A DNA stretch of 64,000 nt from Grammothele lineata (Eukaryota > Basidiomycota > Agaricomycetes > Polyporales > Polyporaceae), in contig NDFF03000004.1 in assembly GCA_002150815.3 (NCBI GenBank), positions 1-64,000 on the forward strand, read 5' to 3'. The notes under the pieces are model-generated. The model was not told where the DNA came from and ran no database searches. It saw only the letters and a program-made list of their open reading frames with translations. The position numbers and the translations under genes are program-made. This document shows, piece after piece, positions 45,375 through 54,252 of this stretch; position 1 is the stretch's first letter; each line of letters opens with the position of its first letter.

Positions 45375-46511
45375 ATGGCTCGGAAGAGAACTCCCAAGGC
45401 TCAGGTGTGTTCCCTTCATACCCTAACCCAGCCCCGCCGTCCTCACCTCGCGTTCTTAGAAGATATTCGTGTGCCCGGTATGCCATAAGAAGATCTCAGC
45501 TAGGAGCAAAAGCAAACACGAGCGGATTCATGTTCCCAACAAAGCCGAGCGGTACTGTTGCCCTAGTCGTATACGTGGTGGTTATCAACGTGCTGACCCC
45601 CCTCCTCCGCGCGGACAGTTCCTTCAGATGCGCCTGGCCAGGTTGTGCCCACACCAGCCTGCAGAGTACCAACGTCGTCCAACATTATCTGAGCGTCCAG
45701 TGAGCTCGCCCGTCGTTATCCCCCGCACGCTCCCACGTTGACCGCTGACCACACCGTCACCCCCCTTCCTCCCCTTGTTCCCAGCGAGAAGCAGCGGCCG
45801 TTTTTGTGCAAGGTTCCTAAGAACCCCAAAGAGCTGTGCACGTACGCCGGCGCGAGCAAGGCCTGCGTCGAGAGACACCAGCTGCGAAAGCACAAGCTCC
45901 CGAACGGCGGCCCCTGGGAAGGCCCTGAGGGCCGGCCGTTAAGCACGTATACGCATTGCTATCGATATTCTGAAAGAATCGAGTCGCTTGCACAGAAGAT
46001 CATGTCGGAGCAGTCTCGGGACCTGCCTGACGTGCCGACTGCTGCCGAACCTGCCGAACCTGCCATCGTTGAAGAGGAAGATGTGCACGAGGACGATGTC
46101 GACGAGAACAACGTTGATGTGCCGGCCGCTGAGTGTTCAACCGCTTCTCCTACCCTTGTTCAAGACGAAGATGCTATGGACGTCGACTTGGACGGGTGCG
46201 AAGTTGACGACGACGCCGCCGATGGTTACACCGACAATGGCTGCTACGACGACGATCCCTACGAGGACGAGGACGCCGACGCCGCCGACGACGACGACTC
46301 CTACGGCGACTATGAAGAAGACTATGGCGACCGCTATGATAGCAAATACGACTACGCGACGACTCTCCCTGGCACTTCTGCAGGCTTCCCCCGCCCTCTG
46401 CCGGCGTTCCTCCATCCCTCGGAGTCCAACTCTGCGCTCTTCTTTTCCGACGCGCTCTCGCACCAGTGGTCTTATCCAATCTCGAACCTCAGGGAAACCC
46501 CAATGCACTAG
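45375..46511 (+). CDS. three-finger C2H2 protein Z1
   Basis: Four exons, 45375-45404, 45460-45551, 45619-45699 and 45785-46511, give 309 residues. Finger 1 (exon 2) is FVCPVCHKKI...KHERIH, C-x2-C-x11-H-x3-H. Finger 2 (exon 3) is FRCAWPGCAH...VVQHYLSVH, C-x4-C-x12-H-x4-H; its last His codon is split CA|C by intron 3. Finger 3 opens exon 4: FLCKVPKNPKELC...VERHQLRKH, C-x9-C-x12-H-x4-H. Then comes a conserved GPWEGPEG-type linker and a long very acidic, Asp/Tyr-rich tail (DDDPYEDEDADAADDDDSY). The acidic tail after DNA-binding-type fingers would suit a transcription factor, which is an inference. I do not recognise the family. Z2-Z5 share exon layout, intron phases and the three-finger order. 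Confidence 0.85.
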
Positions 46512-47354
46512 GCCGATCGGCCGATCGACACATCTGCATCCGCGGCGGCTCGCTCAGGGGGCGGGTCCGAGCACCCAGTCTGTTCGATTTCGATTTCGAA
46601 GTTCATGTGTACTACGTTTGCTTGTTTGCTTGTATGCTTGTATGTTTGTTTGTTTCTGGTGACGCCACTGTCCCAGCATGTAGCGGTATTGTGACGTGAA
46701 TCATATGTGTATTCTTTCGAGTCTCGAGAACGCGTGTGACATGAAAAACACTGGCCTGAAGGGAAAGAGCGCTGAGAGTCGCGTTACTCGGCAGTGACGA
46801 CATAAAGTAACGGCGTGACAGAGTCGTTGCCACAACGGCGGCGCCTCGAGGCTCGAGGCTTCGGAATCGCCATAGCCTGAGCTTGCGCTTCGACCACAAA
46901 TCCTTCAGGCGACCACCACGAACCCATTGTCCTTGTCTTCCATCCCAGGTGCTTGTCTGCGAGACCCACCACGCGGTAATCATTTCGCCAGAACGAGCCA
47001 ACGACGAAGCTCCTCGAGGCTATGCGATTGTCCCCGAGGCTCGAAGAATGCACCGCCGATGCGGGCCGTCGCTGGGCTTTACTTGCCATGGTGAGCGTGC
47101 TGTCGGCGTTGAGGTTTTTGTTCCTTGTGTTTGTGCGGTACCGGTTTGCCTGAAAGGACGAGTGCTGCGTCGGAAGAGTCAAAACTGCCCACGTATGCGG
47201 GCTGGCGGCCTACCAGTGGAACGTCGTTATGTGGTCCATGCGTGCGCGTCCCAATTCCCTCTTCCGTCCCAATTCGTAATGAAAGCTAACAGGTTCCCCA
47301 GGAATACAGTTTATATGGTAGATGGATCGAGTCACGCTTCGCGTGTCCCTGCAG
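46512..47354. other. intergenic between Z1 and Z2
   Basis: A TTTG/CTTG-type simple repeat covers about 46616-46656. Overlapping open frames (minus 46784-47182, plus 46883-47359) are longer than average but lack a good start or any domain, so they are not called. Confidence 0.5.
46616..46656. repeat. TTTG/CTTG-rich simple repeat
   Basis: Tandem tetranucleotides GTTTG, CTTG and TATG in the 3' flank of Z1. Confidence 0.75.
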
Positions 47355-47361
47355 TATAAAG
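47355..47361 (+). promoter_or_regulatory. TATA box of Z2
   Basis: TATAAAG 114 bp upstream of the Z2 start codon. Confidence 0.55.
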
Positions 47362-47468
47362 GTAGGTGGCGTCGCGTAGAACGTCCCTGTATTGACCCAT
47401 CTTCCACTCCTCGAAGCACTAGAGCTCAACACCGTACACTTCAACAAATCCAGTGCTTGATACTATCG

Positions 47469-48511
47469 ATGGTCCGCAACGCGAGCGAAAGGGTATGTCT
47501 AGCTTTCGAATTTGAGCGAAGAAATGATCCCTCTCACCTTGTGATCGTAGGAGAGGCACGGCCCTGGCCGTAAAGCCAGTTCATCCCTCAAGCCCGCACT
47601 CAAACCCAAGGCCGCCGGCCCTTCGCTGTTACGCGCGATGGTACCTCCTGCACCTAAAGCTAAACCGAAGCCAAAGCCCTGGCCCCGCGATCATACGGCA
47701 CACGACACAGACCCGGACAGTGACAAAGACAAGTGAGAGCACCACGCCTCTGTCCGCCCTTGGTCGTTCGTGTCACTGACTCGCTGATTGGCATCTACAG
47801 GTTCGACTGCAGGTGCTGTGGCTTCAGGACGCGTTGGAAAATATCGGTAGTGGAGCACATCCTGATAGTGCAGTACGTCGCCTTTGCTTCGTTCTCACCA
47901 ACCGCCACGCTAGGCTACTGACAAAGGATCCTAGCATGAGGCAGCTCCCGTATCAGTGTGGGTGGCACGATCCTCCACCCAAACGCTCCCGGTGCCAATA
48001 CGTCTCGAACAATGTCGAAGACCTCACGCAGCACCAGTTGAGGGACCACAACCTCTGGGAGACCAATATCGAATATAGGTCTGACCTCTTCGACAACATC
48101 GATAGGTACGCTCCTTACTTCACAGAGCTCGAGGTCGATGAATCGGCGGCCCCAAGAGCCGTACCTAGGCCGAGGATGCAGATTCCGGAACGTATCGGGA
48201 CGATGTGGCCTCGATCGAATCAGGAGCCTCAGCCATTCCTGCCATCTACTGGTCCCTCGGGCTCGTACCGCGCTGCACCACCCGCCACCGGACCCCGCAA
48301 TCTATACTATCCTACGTCACAGGCTAGTTTCCCCGCCACCAACGCACCTCTAGCCTCTTCTTCCTCTCACGCTTCTTCTGCTGGGCCAGTATATGGTACA
48401 CCTCATCCGAGCTCGTCGCAGCTTCCTACATGGCCGGCGCAGTGGACGGCGCCAGGGCAACCGGTTTGGCAGCCTCAGCCTCAACAGCCGCCACCGTGGC
48501 GCCCCTGGTAA
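47469..48511 (+). CDS. two-finger C2H2 protein Z2 (finger 1 replaced)
   Basis: Four exons, 47469-47492, 47551-47732, 47801-47872 and 47935-48511, give 284 residues. Exon 2 does not encode finger 1; instead there is a Lys/Pro-rich segment (PPAPKAKPKPKPWPRDH). Finger 2 is FDCRCCGFRT...VVEHILIVH, a classical C-x2-C-x12-H-x4-H, again with the last His codon split CA|C by intron 3. Finger 3 is YQCGWHDPPPKRSRC...LTQHQLRDH, C-x11-C-x12-H-x4-H. The tail is Ser/Pro/Gln-rich and ends QPQQPPPWRPW. Intron phases (0, 2, 2) equal those of Z1 and Z3-Z5, so it is a family member that lost or never had finger 1. Confidence 0.8.
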
Positions 48512-49743
48512 GAGTCGCCTTCGCCCCGTCGTCGTGGTTCCACAGTGCGTCTACATGGGTCCGGAATGTTGGCGACAAGCCTTCGACCTTTGATGGACAC
48601 TGGACATTCTAAGCTTCGGACACGCGTCCGGATAGTATACCCATCCTTCTTCCTTAATCTCACCTTGTATCATACTCTTGAATGTGTCTATGCCTGTATG
48701 CCTTCATGTACATTTCGCTACCTATGCGATGCCGTTTATAAAAAGCTTCCTCTCAATGTTAATGATCTCGTCGCACTATGAGAATCGACTTCGAAGTGTC
48801 TCTTGAAGGTGAAGGAGATTTAGAATTTCAAACGCCGCCATCTGTTTTGTTGAATATAACAGCGGAGTGACTCGGAGTTTGAACTGAACAGTACGTAAGT
48901 CTTCAACTCATGCGCTTGATTATGAACACCCTCGTCCGCAAATTCGATTTTCTTTCATACGCATATCGCACCTCGTCTCTGAATGTTGGTTATGTCTGGA
49001 CTAGACCCATTCAAGCTTGAAATCCAGCCCCACTCAACTTGAAGCCGAAGGAACGAGGCGCGCTACGGGATCTCTGACGATCTTCCAACGCGCTGATGCG
49101 TTGGAAGCTGCCAGGGTCACTAGGATTTCGACCGTGGCGGTTCGCGGCCCATTACACAGCCTACGACAAAGAACTTGTGCTACATGGGCCTCAGCGTTGG
49201 AATAAACATTTGCTTCTACGCCCCAGGTCATTTCCAATGCACCCCTTGGTGCTGCGCTCGTTGAGGCGTACAAGATCCGGATACGTTTGGGAGGCGCAAC
49301 GGCAGCTGTCATGCTCGTGGTCTCCGGATTCATGGCGTACTGGCCCAATTGGTGAGCCCTAACCATGTCATTACTACTCTCTGTTCCCCCGACTATTTGC
49401 CTCGCCACGTTCTTGATACGTGGACGTGCGCCGCATCATAACTATTGTTCTCGCAGAAAGCCTGGCACTCGATTGAGGACTGTGAACGACAGCTCCCTAT
49501 TCGTCAAGCCAGCCTTTTCACGATATACCATGCTATTCGCCGCTCGATTGAAGTGCTGTATCCATTCAAAACTAGCAAGGTTGTGGCGGGGCGAGGCGCT
49601 ACCACAAAGCGACTCCTCTGCAGGACCTGATTTGTGGGTGCTCCTAGCAACATCGCCTCTTGGCCACACGAACGGCATTTGCGGCTCATTCGAAAGAGAT
49701 GAACGAGGCGCTAGCCAGAACATATTTCTACGCATTCAGGAGC

Positions 49744-49750
49744 TATAAAT
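49744..49750 (+). promoter_or_regulatory. TATA box of Z3
   Basis: TATAAAT 88 bp upstream of the ATG; unit 2 has TATAAAG at the matching place, 87 bp upstream of Z4. Confidence 0.65.
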
Positions 49751-49831
49751 CCGGAAGAGACGTACGTTGAGAGCCGAACCACCCCGTCTACCTACTCGTA
49801 GAGGTCCGAGCCCCTTTGATTTTCTCGAAGC

Positions 49832-51040
49832 ATGGAGCGTATCGACGAGCCTTCGACGCAGGATCGGGTGGTGAGCATATATCCGAATCTCCATGGCCAC
49901 GTCACTTAGATTCCTCACAGATGCAACAATGCAGTGCTTGTGGCAAGCTGTTACGGCCCAGCAGTCTCCCAAGCCATATGAGAGCATTTCATGGGTCTGG
50001 AGACGCGATGTACGTGGGATCTCCATCGTCGTTCTGGGCGTCTCCTACTAACTGAGCAGTTTGGTTCCGTAGGAAACTCCAATGCTCGTGGTCAGGATGT
50101 GAGCGGCAATCTTATGATAGATCCGCTCTGGTTTGTCACTACATACGCGTCCAGTATGTGAACGTCTTCGCTTTCAAGTCGTTTATTCTGACTAATCGTC
50201 CTCTCGTGTAGCTTCAAGAAGGACCCTTACCGATGCGCCTGTACCGTTACATCTCCGTCGGGGGCTACCGTCAAATGCACTTTCTCTGGAATCACTCGCG
50301 AAAGAATACGCTCGCATCAGTATCGAGTCCATGGTGTCTACAAGGGCCGGGTAGAAACCATCTTTGCGGGCGAAACTACTCGGCGATACCGTTCGTGTTA
50401 TAAAGTCATCCCGAGTACTGACGTCTCTCCGAGGCCCAGTCAGCCCCGTTCTTCAACCGTCGAGCCTCGGGCAGAGACCCCTATAGACAACACCCATCTC
50501 TCACCCTCACCCGACGAGTTAGACCAAAGCTCTAACATGACCTCAGCCGCTGTTGAACACTACGACGACGTACCGTCCGACTACGCTCCCCAAGCAATCA
50601 CTTCTACCACTGTCAATCAACAGACGTCATTGACCGCCACATCTTCGAATGTCTATCGCTTCGGCGTCGGTTTCTCCTCTACAGCGTCCACAGGCTTGCA
50701 CACCTCTCGGTCCGTCCCATCGGAAATAGAGGGCGCCTTCTACTCCTCTCTAGTATCTGACCCGCCGTCGAGCTTGACGTTCTCCGATCCACAAGCATCC
50801 ACTTCTGTTGTTGGGACTTCACAGTGGGCGTATCCGGCTTCAAATTCTGTCCATCCCGCGTCCCCGCAATCTCAGCCACTACCCACGGAGCTACGGATCG
50901 AGTTCCAGGACATACAACCAGCGCCCCAACAAGCTTACCTATCACAGATCCAGCAAATAGCCCTTCACCATGCTCGGCGTCTCGAGTTCTTGGCTCGGCA
51001 GACTCGATGGTATTCTCAACAGCCTCCGTACACGCAGTAG
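49832..51040 (+). CDS. three-finger C2H2 protein Z3, C-terminally shortened
   Basis: Four exons, 49832-49870, 49921-50009, 50073-50153 and 50212-51040, give 345 residues. Finger 1 QCSACGKLLRP...SHMRAFH is C-x2-C-x11-H-x4-H. Finger 2 LQCSWSGCERQ...VCHYIRVH is C-x4-C-x12-H-x4-H with the last His split CA|C. Finger 3 is YRCACTVTSPSGATVKC...RSHQYRVH, C-x11-C-x12-H-x4-H. Conserved ETIFAGETTRRYRSCYKV follows. The tail is Ser/Thr/Gln-rich and ends EFLARQTRWYSQQPPYTQ. Compared with Z4 the stop (TAG at 51038-51040) comes early: the same frame beyond it still encodes PCSEQSPYFQETMY, matching Z4. The fingers are intact, so the protein may still function. Confidence 0.85.
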
Positions 51041-51208
51041 TCGCCTTGCTCGGAGCAATCACCATACTTCCAGGAAACGATGTATAATGAAGAAACACCA
51101 CGACAACAAACTCTGCCCTATGGTGATAGCTTGACCGGCAGTCATGATTCGATTACCACTCAACACAGTGATGAGGGACCGTTTTCAGCCTATTTCTCTG
51201 CCACTTAG
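51041..51208 (+). pseudogene. former C-terminal segment of Z3 beyond an in-frame TAG
   Basis: 56 codons in the Z3 frame after its TAG, ending in a second TAG. PCSEQSPYFQETMY aligns with Z4 PCSEQLPYFPESMY. This shows the ancestral protein was longer and that a point change created the early stop. Confidence 0.7.
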
Positions 51209-52487
51209 GGGTCTCTATGTCCTGGCGAGCCTCGTATCTCCTTGAAAGCATGTCAAGCACTGGTCATTCTCCCTGTCTCTTACTACTCTGACTCTGCACT
51301 ACCTACATCTTCCCGGGCCCACATGTTGCACCCCACTGCTACGTACACTATACGTTTTACTTGTCCCTTCAACCAATGTGTTTCGCTCCGACGGACCATA
51401 GGTACGATGTGAGCAAGCCTTGAGCCGCGGCCCTGTTCCATAGGTCGGTCTGCGGCGTAACAGTCACACCGTTTATACATGACCTTCTCTCAATGTGAAT
51501 GATCCCGTGGCACTATGAGAATCGACTTCGAAATGTCTCTGGTTGTGTGAAGGAGATTTAGAATTTCAAACGCCGCCATATGTCTGGTTGATTAGGACAG
51601 CGGAGCGGAGATGAATTCGGAGTTCGAACCGGCGAGTATATGCGTTCTCTACTCAGGCGCTTGATCATGATCACTTACGGCGAACTCGCCCGCAAGTTTG
51701 ATCCTCTTTGCTATGCATATCGAAACCTATCTCTAGACATTGCCTATGACAAGAATGATCCCATCCAAATTTGAAAATCTCGCCCTACGGCCGGGTGCCC
51801 GCTCACGACGTTCATATACTCTCATAGGTCGGACAAGGGTCGGACGCCGCTGTCATGACCTGGAGGATTTCGACTGGGGCGACGTGCTACTCAGCTTACG
51901 ACAGGAAACGCTCCGTACGTACCTCGACCTTAGAGCAAATCTTTGCCTCTGCATCCCTGGTCATCCTGAGTGTACTGCTTGATGCTGCGCCCGCCGGGCA
52001 TACAAGAGACACGTTTGTGAGTCGCGATCGCACGGGCAACTGTCATTCGGATGGTTTTCTGGACTTATGGCGTACTGCCCCATTTGGTGAGCACTGACCA
52101 TCCTATTTTCACTCTCCATTCCCCTCCATTATTTGCCTCGCCATCTTGTTAATACGTAGGCGTGCGCCTTATGACGACTATTGTTCTCACAGAGAGCTTA
52201 GCACTCGTTTGAAGACCGCGCCGTGATATTTACCTCATCCGTCAAGAAAGCTTTCCCACGACGTCCTAGGCTATTCGCCGCTCGATTGAAGTGCTGCAAA
52301 GATCGAAAGTTAGCAAGCTTCTGGCAGTGCGAAGTACTACCGCAAGCCTACTCTTCTGCAGGGTCGGGTTTGTGGGTGCTCCTAGTAATTGCAACATCGC
52401 CTTTTCGCCATGCGAGCGGCATTTGCAGCTTATTCGAAAGTGGTGAACGAGGCACTAACCAGAACGTATTCCTGTCGTTCCATCAGC

Positions 52488-52494
52488 TATAAAG
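52488..52494 (+). promoter_or_regulatory. TATA box of Z4
   Basis: TATAAAG 87 bp upstream of the Z4 start codon. Confidence 0.65.
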
Positions 52495-52574
52495 CTGGAT
52501 GAGACGTCTAGGCCCCGACCATTTCGTTCGCCTACTGCTTGTTGAGTTCCGAGCTCCTTTGAATCCACCGAAGC

Positions 52575-53932
52575 ATGAAGCGTGCTATTGATGAGCCTTC
52601 GACGCATGATCGTGTGGTGAGTATATGTCTCACTCTCTGGGGCCACATCACTTAGTCAATTCCCCACAGATGCAAAAATGCAATGTTTGCGGCAAGTCGT
52701 TGCGGCCCAGCAGTCTCTGGAGCCACATGAGAGCATTACACGGGTCTGGAGATACAAGGTGCGTAGGATCTCACTCTTGGTGTTAGTGTGCATCTCCTAA
52801 TCCAGCGGTGTGATTCCGTAGGAGGCTCCAATGTTCGTGGCCCGGGTGTCAGCAGCAATCTTACGACAGATCGACATTGATATGTCACTATATGCGCGCG
52901 CAGTACGTTCGTCTCATGATTTCTCTTCGCTTTCTAGTCATTCGTTCCATCTGTCGACGTAGCCTCAAGAAAAACCCTTTCCGATGTGCCTGCACTGTCA
53001 CATCTCCGTCCGGGGCCATCGCCAAATGCACGTTTTCCGGAATGACTCGCGAAAGGATACGTACGCATCAGTTCAAAGTTCATGGTGTCTGCAATGGCCG
53101 GGTAGAGACCTCATTCGCCGGCGAAACTACTCGTCGATACCGGTCGTGTTATAAAGTCGTGCCGAGTACTGACATCTATCAGTCAAGCCAGACCCGTTCC
53201 TCTGTCGCCTCGCCTCAACCGGGGACTTCTGGAGACTACGCCCTTCACCCGCCCTCAGTGGATGAGCCATGCCAAAGCTCCAACATGGCTCCACGCGCTG
53301 TTGAGCACTACGACGAGGTACCGTCTGGTTACGCTCCACAAGCCAGCACTTCTACCACAGTCGATCAGCAGATGCCATCGGCCGCCACATCTTCGACTCG
53401 TAATGTCTACCAGTTCGGCGTCGATTCCTCCTCTACAGCATCTACAGGCTTGCACGCCCCTGAGTCCCGCTCATCTTCGATACAGACTCACGCTTTCTAC
53501 TCCTCCTCACCAGAGCCGCCGTCGAACTCGAAGCTTTCATATCCACAGGTATCTACTACCTCTGCCAGAGCGGGGGCTCCATGGACGTATTTAGCTCCGG
53601 ATTTTGGACGTCCCGCGTCCCCACAATCTCAGCCACTCCCAGCGGAGCTACGGATTGAGTCCCCGGACATACTACAACCAACAATGCAACAGGGCCTATC
53701 TCAGGTTGAGCAAATAGCCCTTCATCGTACTCGGCGTCTCGAGTTCCTGGCTCGGCAGACTCGATGGTATTCTCAACAACCGCCCGACTTGTATCAACCG
53801 CCCTGCTCGGAGCAACTGCCATACTTTCCGGAATCGATGTACCCTGAACAATCACCGCGACGACAGACCTCGCCCACAGCGTTGCAAGCTGATCAGCAGT
53901 CATCATATAACTACGACAAAGCGTTCCAGTGA
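52575..53932 (+). CDS. three-finger C2H2 protein Z4
   Basis: Four exons, 52575-52616, 52670-52758, 52822-52902 and 52963-53932, give 393 residues. Finger 1 is KCNVCGKSLRP...SHMRALH, finger 2 LQCSWPGCQQQ...ICHYMRAH (last His split CA|C), finger 3 FRCACTVTSPSGAIAKC...RTHQFKVH; spacings equal those of Z3. The conserved ETSFAGETTRRYRSCYKV follows finger 3. The tail is Ser/Thr/Gln/Pro-rich and ends ESMYPEQSPRRQTSP and then DKAFQ, the full-length version of the Z3 tail. It has no obvious nuclear localisation signal other than the basic finger region. DNA binding is inferred from the finger type. Confidence 0.87.
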
Positions 53933-54252
53933 AGAACATCAATCTAGCTCTCTGCTTCTCGAGTATCAGTATGACATGCACCCAGCTGTTCTTCCTGCCG
54001 CTCGCTGCTCTGCCCATCATGAGGCGCCTGTACTACCTACGTCTTCTGGACTCGCATGTTGCACTTCTCCGCTACGCACGCTGTACGTTTTCCTTCTCGT
54101 CGCTTCAATCAACATGTTTCGCTCCCACGAACAACGTACACGATGTGAGCGAACCCTGAGTACTGAGCGCTGAGCCGCGGCCCCGTTGTTGATCATTTTA
54201 CAGCGTAACAGTCATGCACGTCCATACCAGTCGTCAAATGTCCGAGCTCCCC

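Larger units (their letters stand above)
48734..51470 (+). repeat. tandem duplication unit 1 (contains Z3)
   Basis: About 2.74 kb, head-to-tail with unit 2. Both start near GTTTATA followed by CTCTCAATG and share GAGAATCGACTTCGAA, the upstream sequence, the TATA box, all exons and introns of the Z gene, and the 3' flank ending GCGTAACAGTCA. Divergence is substantial, so the duplication is not recent. The 5' part (49017-49365) is degenerate sequence, possibly an old gene fragment. It also contains a plus-strand frame ending at the TATA box in both units. Confidence 0.8.
51471..54216 (+). repeat. tandem duplication unit 2 (contains Z4)
   Basis: Directly follows unit 1 with the same start and end signatures. 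The region upstream of Z4 (51740-52100) is again degenerate. The 3' flank matches 51290-51470. Confidence 0.8.

Noticed and set aside
46784..47359. Genes between Z1 and Z2 (minus 46784-47182, plus 46883-47359)
   Set aside because: The two frames overlap on opposite strands and have no domain; the minus frame has no ATG at its head, no splice support favours either, and the plus frame runs into the Z2 promoter.
51740..52100. Coding gene in the 5' part of duplication unit 2
   Set aside because: The matching stretch in unit 1 (49017-49365) does not keep a common frame; both look degenerate.
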